Positions 26,701 through 35,907 of a DNA stretch of 64,000 nt are shown here, piece by piece. The stretch's first letter is position 1. Each line of letters starts with the position of its first letter. The notes beneath the pieces are model-generated. The model did not search any database. It was not told where the DNA came from and saw only the letters and a program-made list of their open reading frames with translations. The DNA is from Clytia hemisphaerica (taxonomy: Eukaryota > Cnidaria > Hydrozoa > Leptothecata > Clytiidae). A program made the position numbers and the translations under genes. The DNA lies in the NCBI GenBank assembly GCA_902728285.1, contig CACVBU010000784.1, forward strand, positions 1,002,463 through 1,066,462. The letters run 5' to 3'.

Positions 26701-26734
26701 ATTACGTGAAATCCAGGCTAATCGAAATGATTGA
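5767..26734 (+). CDS. INTS6: Integrator complex subunit 6 (18 exons, complete)
   Basis: Exons: 5767-5877, 6043-6123, 7789-7941, 8364-8453, 11191-11374, 19145-19273, 20040-20346, 21000-21192, 21820-21981, 22251-22383, 22497-22591, 22786-22973, 23401-23493, 23891-23948, 24131-24272, 24549-24691, 25142-25901, 26568-26734. All introns are GT-AG and the phases agree, giving 3189 nt, 1062 residues. The N-terminus FLIDTSASMNQR is the INTS6 von Willebrand A domain with its metal-site motif DTSAS (residues 9-13), followed by RGDRYMLVT-like and DNYGMGRNPFFLEP-like stretches. The core has HWPIPESFWPD, LPFDKYELEPSPLTQ, GYPFGYLKAS and HTFGNPFKL; the last exon is the conserved helical C-terminus. INTS6 is part of the nuclear Integrator that cleaves snRNA and attenuates Pol II transcripts, and in known complexes it bridges to PP2A. 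The human protein is 887 residues. The extra length lies in exon 7 (about 100 Asn-rich residues, 250-352) and exon 17. Confidence 0.93.
6124..7788. other. INTS6 intron 2, with inverted-repeat element
   Basis: This intron holds the TA-type MITE at 6987-7422 and a further outward copy of its end at 6688. The rest is AT-rich with no coding signal. Confidence 0.7.
6987..7422. mobile_element. TA-flanked MITE with repeated internal motif
   Basis: The left end TACTTTAGGCGTACAAAC and the right end GTTTGTACACCTAAAGTA are inverted. The match continues inward through CGAGCAGAAACTTT. A third copy of the left end, in the same direction, starts at 6688, so the element may be a tandem or nested form spanning 6688-7422. 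The motif CGCAAAAGTTTATGCTCGCG recurs inside in both directions. TA at both ends fits a Tc1/mariner-type target. Confidence 0.7.
9080..10691. mobile_element. Long composite element with about 490-bp internal tandem repeat, in INTS6 intron 4
   Basis: The stretch begins GGACCTACCCCGG and ends GGTAGGTCC, a short inverted pair. After CCTATAAATTAA comes a GTTC microsatellite (about 9117-9150). Then come almost three units of a roughly 485-495 bp repeat: GACGGAGCCCGATTTTCG starts at 9230, about 9713 and 10207. Each unit contains GCCGGAAATATGCCGGAAA and a poly-T-rich half. A much deleted relative with the same start (CCTATAAATTAA) and end (GGTAGGTCCAATCAGCATC) is at 56885-57145. No transposase is seen. 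Confidence 0.7.
16674..18211. repeat. Inverted-repeat element with about 70-bp arms, hosting another element
   Basis: The left arm (16674-16743) carries TTTCCGGTCCACCGGGTGAC and CACCCGGCCGGCCGCA. The right arm (18138-18211) carries the reverse, TGCGGCCGGGTGAC and GGCCGGTGGACCGGAAAC. Outside both arms the sequence GGAAAGTGCATTTTATT..AAAACTATTTGAACTGC recurs (about 16612, 18250, 18560, 18670) in direct orientation as a degenerate tandem of about 100 bp or longer. The 17213-17805 element sits between the arms, so it inserted later. Confidence 0.65.
17213..17805. mobile_element. G-run inverted-repeat element (CAGGGGGGGGTCGG termini), 7-bp target duplication
   Basis: Both ends read CAGGGGGGGGTCGGTAGT inward and stay identical for about 30 bp, through AAAATCTCAGACAT. 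The flanks carry CTTTGTG at 17206-17212 and 17806-17812, an exact 7-bp direct repeat. The interior repeats the terminal motif in reduced form (TTTTACTACC..GGGTAGT) at about 17292, 17359 and 17688, and has GGTGGTGGT tracts. There is no open frame of note. The CAG..CTG ends resemble hAT, but hAT normally duplicates 8 bp. Confidence 0.8.
21257..21502. mobile_element. TA-flanked MITE in INTS6 intron 8
   Basis: The ends CCTTATTGAAACTAATTTTT and the inverted AAAAATTAGTTTCAATAAGG match over about 20 bp and more weakly beyond, each bounded by TA. The 246-bp length and lack of coding sequence fit a Tc1/mariner-derived MITE. Confidence 0.8.
23187..23240 (+). repeat. Weak tRNA-like sequence in INTS6 intron 12
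   Basis: A B box GGTTCGATCCC (23228-23238) follows TAGCTTGTATTGGTAAA (from 23187), which resembles a decayed A box and D loop. CTGTGAT sits at the anticodon-loop position (nominal GTG). The stems do not pair well. This could be an old tRNA-derived SINE head or chance. Confidence 0.25.
23648..23809. mobile_element. Palindromic MITE in INTS6 intron 13
   Basis: The left half (ATCAGTATCTGTGAC .. TTGTGGCAAGAATTCCCTTC .. CAATGTTGATG) is mirrored by the right half (CATCAACACTGATATTAGG .. GGGATTTCTC .. TTGCCACA .. GTCACTGAT). The arms are about 60 bp, with several mismatches, around a spacer of about 40 bp. No coding content is present. Confidence 0.7.
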
Positions 26735-29700
26735 AATGATACCTTTGTCCTGTCTTTCTCCTTCATACGTCGCGTATGGGGACTGTTGTTTGTTTTACTG
26801 GATTGAAATATTTTTTACACGAAAAGCAACGTTTTTGGCTGTTAAATAATAATGTATTTGCATCACGACTGTAGAAATTTATTTTGTATTATTTTTCTCT
26901 ACGCAACAATGAAAAATCCTTTTAAATAATTTGACTGACATACTCCTACCCCCTTTTTGTATAATGTTGTTAAATTAAAATGTACAGATAGGTGCCACTA
27001 CAAAAGAATTACAATATTCAATTATATTTAATCATTTTTTATTGAATTTTACCTGAAATTATTTGGCACGCGAGGCTGTTGGGTATTATTTTCTATCATT
27101 CAATGGGGATTTAGGAAGTCAGGCTCTTCTTTACCCTAGGTACCTTTTCTATTGGTGTTTTTTCTTTTCTTTTCTCTTGACGTCGAAAACAATATGTTAA
27201 ATGATTTCTCATTCTAAAGAGTTTGCTATCATAATATTTTCATCAAAGCATTCAAACAAAACTCGTCTTCTCATTGAATTATTCTGAATAGTCCTTTTGG
27301 CAGCTTAGCTTTTCTGCTCTTTTTTCTTCTTCAATTTTTTTTTTGAATAGAAAAGAAAGGGTTTGGGTATAAGTAGAGAACAAACACAATAGGTTATAAA
27401 CTATTCTTTCTTTCTTTGATTCGATTATTAATTTGAATGAAGACATTTTCATCTTTATTTTTTTCGGTTGACATTTTAAATGAATGCGAACACCGGCAAT
27501 CAAAGTATTGAAAGAAGAACGCCTTTACTATTGAAAGCAGTTATTTAGAGTATTGTTTTCTTACAACAATAGATTATTAAAATGGATACAATAAAAACAG
27601 AAGAAAGTTGTTTTGAAGAATAAGTATAATAAAACAAGTTGAAGAGGAGGAGGATTACTTCAGAAGAAGAGTTTTCAAAAGTTGAAGCATCTTTTTGTAA
27701 AGAACTTTCATCACCATCCATCAAAAGGAGAATACCAACTATATTATCTATCATTTGGTGGAGGGAAGAAGAAGGAATCTTTTGTTCGACTTTCGATTGA
27801 GGTAAGACATTTTTGTGTATTTTTTCTTTTTTTTAATATGTATAGAAAAGGTTGTAAGAAAAACTTTTCCCCTTTTACTCCTTTTTCCTCCCTTCTTTTC
27901 TTTTATAATAATTATACTTTTTTTACTTTCTATTTTTTAATTGAATTCTTAAAATCACAGAGGAGTCATCTCGTATTGTTTTGACTTGCAATAGAACCTT
28001 TTGTCTTTCCTCTATTCAACTAGCCCCTTTCTACTGTCAAAGAAATGTTATTTCTGAATACAAAACTGAACAAAAAAATGAGACTTTTTAGAATGAATAA
28101 AGTATATTTTTGGTGTGCGTTGGTTGAGTTGTGTACTGTAAATGATATCTTTCTCTCCTTTCTTTTTTTATATATTTTGTTATGTTTTGAAGAGAAACCT
28201 CAGTACAAACTAGTTACTTAAATCAACCTCTATTGACCTTATCTATTGTTATTCCATCTCGTAGTGTTGTTCAAAGGCTTTCCCAACACAAAAAAAACTC
28301 GAAACGAATCTCTTTATTTCTCTCTGAACGGTTTTATGTATTATATGGCAACATTTGATCACAGGGACTATTGTCTTTTGTTGATTTTTGAAGTAAGCAG
28401 CTCTATTATGATAATATTTGTTCTCAGATACAAAAAGATGTTATTATATGCAATGCATTCTATACTTTGATGAGTTCTTGACTGCTTTTTTAATTTTTGT
28501 TGCATATCGTTCGGTTGATATAGTATATTTGTATTAAATTGTCTGGACAAGTTCACCTTTGGCTGTCTTTCTTGTAAGAACTTTCATTTTCATCTTTATT
28601 TTCTATGTTTTACAGGTAGAATCTAAACTATTTGAACTCTTTGTCTTACTTTCATATGCTCCTCATTCGTTTACTACTAATAACATCAGACTTGTCCCTC
28701 GTTTCACTCGACACATGTTTATATATATACGAGATAGACACTTCTTCTTAAGGACTTGGATGTTTCAATTAGTTGGAATAGCTTCAATTAAACTTTCGGT
28801 TTGTGTTGACGGACTATAGTTTCAGTGCTCAAAGTTAGTCAGTCAAATTTCAGCAAAATTTGAAAATCAGGACAATTGGTTGTGAAAACCCGATTTTATG
28901 TTTGAAGCAGAATCTCTGTTCTTGAATATTGCAGTATGTTAGCAACGGAGCTGTTTGGAGCTTGGAGCTTAGCGAATAAGATGTTCGTCGGTTACATAAT
29001 TAATTATCAAACAGGAAGTAGAGTGTGGAAAGAGGGGAGGGGGAAAAGTGCATTCTGTTACAGATTAATATGTAATGTTTTGTAGCTAGTTAATCCTCTT
29101 GCCACCTGTCAATCTCATACCTCTGGTCGTTGATCATTTACCAACCTTCAACGGTATAAAAACAGTATTTTTTAAGAGGGTCGTTTTCTTATTATCTGAT
29201 GAAAAAAAGAGAAAATCACTTTTGACAGATTGAAAATTAGTGAAAGGATCCTTCTTTTTTTTTCATTTTATTTAAATGGGAAGAAAAAATAGCTTCTTTT
29301 GTTATGCTTACGATTCGCAAAACGTCCTCTATTCTTTTGTCTTCTATATGTTTTCTTAAACCATTGGCTATTATATTCCATTTTTCTTGTGCTGTTTTTA
29401 TAATAATAACTCTGAGGTTAATAAATACTTATCGAGCAACAATAGAAAAGACTCAATTTTCTTTTTAAATCCAAACTCTGTATTATGCTATTATTTACCT
29501 TTGTGTTTTGTTCTCTATTGTTTATCAATGACTAAGATTTATGTTGGATTTATAACAACTTTCTTTTCTTTTCACAAAAAAACCTCGTTATTACAAGCTG
29601 TGTGTGTAGTGTTGAGTTGAGGAGAGGAGTCGTCGAATATACGAAGCGACGAGAAAAATTTTGGATGGAAAAAAAGAATTCATTTCTCATAAATGATAAG

Positions 29701-31336
29701 AAGTTGATTGACCTAAACACAAAAAAAAACTTTCAGAAATGTAAGCAGATCTTTTTTTTTGTTTTCTTTTCTCTGATAAAAAAGTCTTTCCTTTTGATAC
29801 AACAATATTGAAGTTACTTCCTCTTACTTAAGCTCAACTGAAATTTTCTTCTAGATACTTTAATATTAGTTACCCTTCTAACCTGAATTTCCTACAGATA
29901 TTTTCTCGCACAAATTCCGCTGACTTGTTCTCTAGATCCAAGTTAATCTTAATTTTAATCACAAGGAGAACATTTTATTTAGTCCCCTTGTCATTGAGAA
30001 GTATATCATCCTCCCATCATCCCATGGATAGGAAAGCTATGATAGAATTAACTGTTTAAGTCTCGTGAAACTATTAAGTTTAAAACTAAAATGAAACTCA
30101 CTTTTAACCTCTGACCATAACCACTAATTACCTTGAAAGCCTATAATTAAATCTGTAAAATACAACCTCAGACGGTCAGAGAGAGACGAGAGAGATACAT
30201 AACAAAACCCTCAAAGTTTCTTTCTGGTGACCTGGAAGTGTTGTTCCAATGTTGTGGCTATGATTTCCACTCAAATTATCAATTTTACTTATAAGAATAG
30301 ATCATTATCAAAAGTTTAGCTTTTAAAAGCTCTTCCTGTTCAAAATTATTCTTATAAAAAACTGATATTTTATTAATACCTGACACTCGGTAACTAATTA
30401 CTTGTTCCCTCATTGTCTTGCCATTCGCGATTTTTTATAAGATTAGAAACCGTTTCTCAGGCTCCTTAAATTAAGATTAAATTCTGATAGTAATAAATGT
30501 AATGCTGCCATGTTGAGTGAAAAGATCGGTTGGAAAAGTATCGTTGTAAGCTTGTTTTATCGTTGAAATACGTATGTCGTATCTATAGTATTTACAAGCT
30601 TTCCAAAGTAGTATTTCTTATAAAAAATACATTGTCAACACATTAAAAATGTATCAATTGATATTGCTCGACTGAACTTAGCAGCAGCCGTTTTTCAAAT
30701 TACTGATGAATGCTCTTTCGTTGCCTACCCTTTTGACTTTTTAAAGAGGTTGCACAAAAGCTCTGATTTCTTATATAAAACCTTTACGAGTCAATCTTAA
30801 GTGAATCAATGGTTTTTTGTTCGTCAATAGAAACAAATTTTTATGATGTTGCTTGACAAAAGGTTGCTTTTACCTTTTTTTATCCTAGCTTGTAAAAGAA
30901 ACTAAATATTCTGTTGTAGAGATGAAATGATTTATAACGGTAGAACTTCTTGTAAAACCATTCATTTCTTTTCTCTTTAGTTCTTCAGTGTTCTTCATAT
31001 GAATGGTTTTATGAAGATGTCGACTGTTGTGAATCATGCTTATCCTAAACACAGTTTTTGTTTTTCTTAGCATAGAATAAAGCGAGGCGATTATGATTCA
31101 ACATTAAAGTTGCATGTACAATGAAATGAGAAAGTTGTGGATTTGTACCCTACTGGTTCATCAAAGTCACTCAATAAGAAAGCCGGAGTGGTGATTTCAT
31201 TAGAGTGAAATCTCTCCTATATTTATTGTTTGTGCATGCTTATAACAAAATCTGTTATAGGGATACGTATGCAGCCTATGTATAATTTGACTTCTTTCTA
31301 TCATTGAACACCGTTCCGCTCTTTCTCATCCTTCAG
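26735..31336. other. Intergenic or 5' transcribed region between INTS6 and Sox, T-rich
   Basis: No convincing coding exon was found. The plus strand is conspicuously T-rich with many TTCTTTT tracts. A purine-rich stretch ending at 27800 in TTGAG before GTAAGAC could be a non-coding 5' exon of the Sox gene: the first visible Sox coding exon begins in mid-codon after an acceptor, so an upstream exon must exist. A few donor-like and acceptor-like sites occur elsewhere, without a supporting frame. Confidence 0.4.
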
Positions 31337-33443
31337 GGCGACATACGATAAGACGAAGACGTACACACTTGATGAACTGATGGAGATGTCAAACTTGGAA
31401 CCAGCTGGTCATCATGCTAAACCAAATCACATCAAACGACCGATGAACTCGTTCATGGTAAGAAGCAGATTCATATCCCTCGGATGTTGTTAACTTTTTT
31501 TTAGTTTTAAGCCTTAAAATGTTCTTAACATGCTCTTGTTATCGCCGTTTTGTGAGCACTTTTGTTCATTTCCCTAAGAAATCGGGTCTTATAGGGTCTG
31601 CAAAAGCCTTAAAATGTTCTTAACTGGTTCTTAGTATATTGGCCATCGAAGCCTTATGTTCTTATAAAAAATGGCTATATCATTGAGAGGATAATCGAAA
31701 TGTTTTGCCATTGCATTTATAATGAAATGGGGGTGTACTTACGCAAAATGGGAGTTGGTTATGTGCGAGGTGTAAGGGTCTTGAAAGACTCTCGCAAAGT
31801 TTAAAAAGCAATTTAGTCTAATAGGGTTCCAAGATTACGATACGCTCGGACATAACCGTCTCCTCAAAAACACAACTTCTTCAAGGAGTTTAATATTTTA
31901 CAAATACATTACTTATTTCTAGCATATCTTTAAGTTTTCTACTAAGAGCTTTTACAACTCAATTGGATTGGATTCTCACACTAGATAAATAGCACTTTAA
32001 TTTAGGATAAATCTTTCTTCCATTCAAACTTTCTTAAGCTTGAAAAACAAGAGCTGCAAAGGTTTCGAGCTGTAGATGTTTTCAGAAAATGAATATTTCT
32101 CTTCTATTCAAACAGGTTTGGTCGAGAATGGAACGCAAGCGTATCAGTGAAGAAAATCCGAAACTTCACAATTCAGAGATCTCCAAACGTCTTGGTGCTT
32201 CATGGAAAATGTTATCTGAAGAGGAACGAAAACCGTTCGCTGAAGAGGCCAAAAGATTACGTCAGATTCACATCCAAGAACATCCTGAGTATAAGTATCG
32301 TCCACGACGGAAGCCGAAACTGTCTGTCCCTACACAACATCATGTTCGTAAACATCAATCTACGGCTGCCGGCAAAACAGTACCCATTCCTATTCCTGAA
32401 TATATACCATCTAGAAGTGGTTCACGTCCTGCAGTGGTCCCTGTGTATTACCATAGTCCGCACTATATTCAACATCCTGGATCCACACGTGAAGGCCATC
32501 CTGTTCACTATCCAACTACCGCCCGTGAAGTCCGTTACTACCGCCCTCGAAGTCCAGATTATAACGGGCGTTCAAGAAGCCCAGTTGATCGTGATAGAGA
32601 GTACCGCCATTCTCCGGGCGTTGTTTATCGATCATATAGCCCACCTCCTCAACCTAGAGAAGCGTACTACTATCAATCAAGATCAGAGGCTAAACAGAAT
32701 AGTTACCATGACGATGAGCCATCCGACGGCGAAAATAAAACTGACACAAACACTGAGGAGACGAACAATAACAACACCGAGAAAAAATCGTCGTCTGGCG
32801 AAAATAACCGTGACGTAAACGACAATGTGAAAGCCTTGACAACGACTCGGTAACGAAACCACGTAAAAAGGGCGTCGACGATTTATTAGGCTTGAAATTA
32901 CGAAAACAAGCGCAACAGAAAGAACAAGAGGAAGAGAGCGAGAAAGAGAAGAATGAACGTAAAGAAGAAGCAAATACAACTGTCGAAAAACGCGAATCTC
33001 GTAACAGCGGCAGCAAACCAGTGTATTACAAATATGAACGTTATACGTCGCCGCCTCCTCCCTCACACCATCGAGAATATAGACAGGGTTCCTCCTATAT
33101 GGTACCCGTCCCAATCGTTCTTCATCCTCACTCCTCCCATGGAGAGATCTGTTACAAGGACTGCTGTATGGTCCCTGCTACCTCTTACTACCCACACCAC
33201 CCTCATGAAGGGGTCGAATACAGACGTACATATAGTAGTGACAAAACAAGATGCTACAGTCCTGATTACGAAAGTGGTAGCTCTAAAAAGACTTATGTTG
33301 TATATGGAGAGCGGCCATCTTCTTCCTCCCCTCCTACCCCTATGGTAGCTGCCAGGAGCAGGTCTCCCTCTCCACCGCAACAGACTGAAAGAAAGGGAGA
33401 AGACTCCCCCTTCAAAAGAGAAGTCACCTCGATCTTCCCCTAA
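31337..33443 (+). CDS. Sox-family HMG-box transcription factor, with one frameshift in the last exon
   Basis: Exon 31337-31457 ends ..[10 protein letters not shown] before GTAAGA; the next exon starts at 32116 (acceptor AACAG) with VWSRMERKR, so a phase-0 intron splits the HMG box between M and V. The box continues [17 protein letters not shown] and [14 protein letters not shown], diagnostic of Sox proteins that bend DNA at AACAAT-type sites in the nucleus. RPMNSFMVW has Ser where most Sox have Ala. The exon starts mid-codon, so an upstream exon is missing from my model; alternatively translation starts at the in-frame ATG at 31380. After the box comes a long Tyr/Pro/Ser/Arg-rich tail with SPPPQP and RSRSP motifs. 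The frame closes at 32851-32853, while a second frame, open from 32814 to TAA at 33441-33443, carries the same tail composition. A single -1 shift rejoins them. I cannot assign the Sox group; B- or C-like by box sequence. Confidence 0.85.
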
Positions 33444-33467
33444 AGACACTGGAAATGAAACAGACTA

Positions 33468-33473
33468 AATAAA
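33468..33473 (+). terminator. Poly(A) signal AATAAA of the Sox gene
   Basis: AATAAA begins 25 bases after the second-frame stop, inside CTAAATAAAAGTTTC. A T-rich tract follows at about 33520-33545. Its position supports 33443 as the true coding end, not the earlier stop at 32853. Confidence 0.55.
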
Positions 33474-34656
33474 AGTTTCAGAGATTTCCTCCTTTCCATC
33501 AACAATCTGGTCGCGATAAACTCTCTTTCCTTTTTTTGTATATATTTACTGCATTTGTGTTTTTCCTCATTTACCTTACCACAAAAACCGATAATTTTTT
33601 CCTGCTTTTGTTTATATTTAAGATTTCGTTGTTAAAAGATTCCCATGATATAGAAACAGCGTTTTTTCACCCTACAGATTTTCATATTTGCCTTTTAGTA
33701 TTCACTATTTGTCTTCGCTGTTTTTGTTTTTGTTTTGTTTGTCCGTACCCAGTTATTTCAGCAAATGGCCATAAGATATAGAGAAATCTGCTTGTACTTT
33801 TTCTGAAGGGACTATGAATACACGCTTTTTTTTTATAAGAATGGTGTTTTTTCATTTCATCATGCGGTATTCTTAACATTTTGGTTAAAATCATCCAAAA
33901 TATTCTCATGGTATTCTTAGGTTTAGATAAAAATTTCCTAGACTTAACATGCAATACACGCCAGGAGAATATTGAGCGTTACTGGGGTATTATTGACAAT
34001 TTACAGGTGAAAATGTTCTAAAAATGGCATTTTTAGGTTCAGTTGCTAAATTCCATGATGGTGATATTCTTACCAATTTTTTGGCCATTTTCATCATGAA
34101 GGGCGTTCGAAATACCGTTTTCCCGTCAAAGTTTTTGCTGAATCCCGGAATCCCAAAAATTGAAAAAAATAATAACATCGTCACACCGGTATGTACCGGC
34201 ATAATGACAAAAAATAAGGCCAAATACCGTCACCGTCTGATTTTAAAATACCGTTTTCCCGGTTTTTTTTCGTCAAATCCCGTAATACCGTACTAAAAAG
34301 GGGCAATCCCGTCACACCGTAAAAGTACAACCCCCCCGTGAACCTTCTTATAAAGTGTATTCTTATAAAAAAAGTATTTAATTGTATCGACTAGATAAGA
34401 TTTTGAAAATTATCATCAGGCTGTATATTAACACGGTTTACACACGATTTTTATTATTTGATATACAGTTTAGGCAAACTATTTACAGTTGAGTATAAAG
34501 GAGTAGTGACGAAGTTCTTTTGGTATTGACCTTTATAAACGTTCTCTAACGAAAAAGTCGTCTGGTAGTAGTGAATGATAGTTACGATAGGCTGTTTCCG
34601 GACTAGTTCTTTCTTGAAAAGACAAATGCGTATGGAATAATTTTATTTTTTCAAAG
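33474..34656. other. Non-coding between convergent Sox and GPCR genes
   Basis: Contains members of a dispersed family marked by TTCTTATAAAAAA and its reverse (33830, 34346, 34362). A stretch with many CCGTnnnnCCCGT words (34100-34320, for example ACCGTTTTCCCG twice) looks like an internally repetitive mobile remnant. No gene was seen. Confidence 0.45.
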
Positions 34657-34662
34657 TTTATT
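34657..34662 (-). terminator. Poly(A) signal of the GPCR gene
   Basis: AATAAA on the minus strand lies a few bases past the stop codon, and a second one is at 34642-34647. The 3' untranslated region would be very short. Confidence 0.4.
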
Positions 34663-34666
34663 TCTT

Positions 34667-35773
34667 TTAAGTTTCACTTTCAGTGATAAAAGTTACGGCA
34701 AACGACGATTTTCTTGAATTGACATCGTAATGTGTTGTGTAAACAGATGAATCCATCGAGCGATCGGATGCCGGCACTTTAGCATAGGACGGGCAAAATA
34801 AGCTCAGGAAATTTCTCTTCTGTATATTGATTTGACGGCGAATTTCTGAGTTACGTAGTCCGTACAAGACTGGATTTAATGCGATGGATGAAAAGTTAAT
34901 GGCGTTGCCAAGATATGTGACGTATTCTGGATGGCAAATTTTACATAAAGAGTTCAGGAAAGTAAGTAGAATCAAAGTTAACCAGCTGACCAAGAAAAGA
35001 AAGACGAGAACTAAGACTGTTTTGGCTGCTTTGATGTTGGCACCAAGTTTAATCATACTTGGTCTGACTCTATGATTTGAACCAATCAGTGAGCGTCTTT
35101 TCATATCACATGCATGTTTACTGGCGACTCGAAACAAAACCAAATTCATGGTGACTATAATACAAACAGGTAAAAGGAAGTTTAATCCCAGCTGCATGTA
35201 CAGGTAGTCGTAAGAATATAAGAAATGACATTGTTCCATCCAGATTACTACAACTTCTTCCTTTGAAAACAGAGGAATGATAGCGAACAATAAACTGTAT
35301 GCCCATGCAATTCCGATCGCTATTAATGTGTTTCGTTTTCGGATATATCGGATTCGATGGAACGGGAAAACAATGGAAACGAAACGTTCCATGGTTAGCA
35401 ACAGTAAACAAAACACGGAGCTTGGTAACGATAGCAAGAATGCCATCGAACTGAACGCACACATCACTTTTCCGAACGGGAATACGCCTCGCAGTAGTAA
35501 ATCAATATCGAAAGGCACCACCAATATGGACGTTACTAGATCACCGATGGCAAGGTTAATGACCAGGATATTGGTAACGGTCAGTAGCTTACGTCTGGAG
35601 CAAATTGTTCCAATCAGAATTACATTGAAGAGAACAGCTATCGAGATCAAAACGCTGTAATAAATACTCAATCCAAGTTTAAATTGCGGTGTCATTTTCT
35701 CCGGCATGCTCCAATCTTCGCGGTATGGCTCCATGCCGCCGAAGTGAGATGAATTACTACTATTGTTTGCCAT
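34667..35773 (-). CDS. Class A (rhodopsin-like) G-protein-coupled receptor
   Basis: A single uninterrupted 368-residue frame with seven hydrophobic segments. The N-terminus has NNSSNSS, so glycosylation is likely. Helix 1 holds Asn50, helix 2 LAIGD with Asp78, helix 3 Cys105 and ERF at 129-131 in place of DRY. The second extracellular loop holds Cys182, the disulfide partner; helix 5 holds Pro202. Helix 6 has VSWLTL with Trp264 but no proline at the usual CWxP position. Helix 7 ends NPVLY (300-304), followed by an amphipathic region and a Ser-rich tail. Such receptors signal through heterotrimeric G proteins from the plasma membrane. The ligand cannot be told: no opsin lysine and no clear amine-binding aspartate in helix 3. 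A peptide or other small-ligand orphan receptor is possible. A splice acceptor lies directly before the ATG. Confidence 0.92.
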   Translation of the reverse strand: MANNSSNSSHFGGMEPYREDWSMPEKMTPQFKLGLSIYYSVLISIAVLFNVILIGTICSRRKLLTVTNILVINLAIGDLVTSILVVPFDIDLLLRGVFPFGKVMCAFSSMAFLLSLPSSVFCLLLLTMERFVSIVFPFHRIRYIRKRNTLIAIGIAWAYSLLFAIIPLFSKEEVVVIWMEQCHFLYSYDYLYMQLGLNFLLPVCIIVTMNLVLFRVASKHACDMKRRSLIGSNHRVRPSMIKLGANIKAAKTVLVLVFLFLVSWLTLILLTFLNSLCKICHPEYVTYLGNAINFSSIALNPVLYGLRNSEIRRQINIQKRNFLSLFCPSYAKVPASDRSMDSSVYTTHYDVNSRKSSFAVTFITESET

Positions 35774-35793
35774 CTAGAGAACAAAAAATATAA
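35774..35793 (-). promoter_or_regulatory. Splice acceptor abutting the GPCR start codon
   Basis: On the minus strand the sequence runs ATTTTTTGTTCTCTAG directly into ATG. A polypyrimidine tract plus AG at this point suggests a 5' untranslated intron ending exactly at the start codon, with a non-coding first exon further up (higher coordinates). No donor was fixed. Confidence 0.5.
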
Positions 35794-35810
35794 TGTTTAG
35801 ATAAATGTGA

Positions 35811-35907
35811 ACACCCCTGTTTCAGTATTCCTGACATATCAGCTCTCGAAACCAAACTTTTATCAAGGAACTTGCTTTTATCTACCGTGACACTGTGACA
35901 GGGGTGT
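35811..35907. repeat. Short inverted-repeat element upstream of the GPCR
   Basis: ACACCCCTGTTTCAGT at the left and ACTGTGACAGGGGTGT at the right are inverted, matching at 14 of 16. A related single end, ACACCCCTGTCTCAGTG, is in INTS6 intron 5 at 15724. It looks like a tiny MITE of a family present at least twice in the window. Confidence 0.55.

Noticed and set aside
29602..29811. 69-codon lysine-rich open frame
   Set aside because: Low-complexity translation of A/T-rich DNA without splice sites that fit the Sox exon.
30530..30570. Short ATG-initiated exon ending at GTAAGC as the Sox first coding exon
   Set aside because: Its donor is phase 0, whereas the exon at 31337 needs a one-base carry-over; joining them gives an early stop.
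32683..33449. Several long open frames on both strands over the Sox tail
   Set aside because: They overlap the Sox exon in other frames and owe their length to its biased composition.
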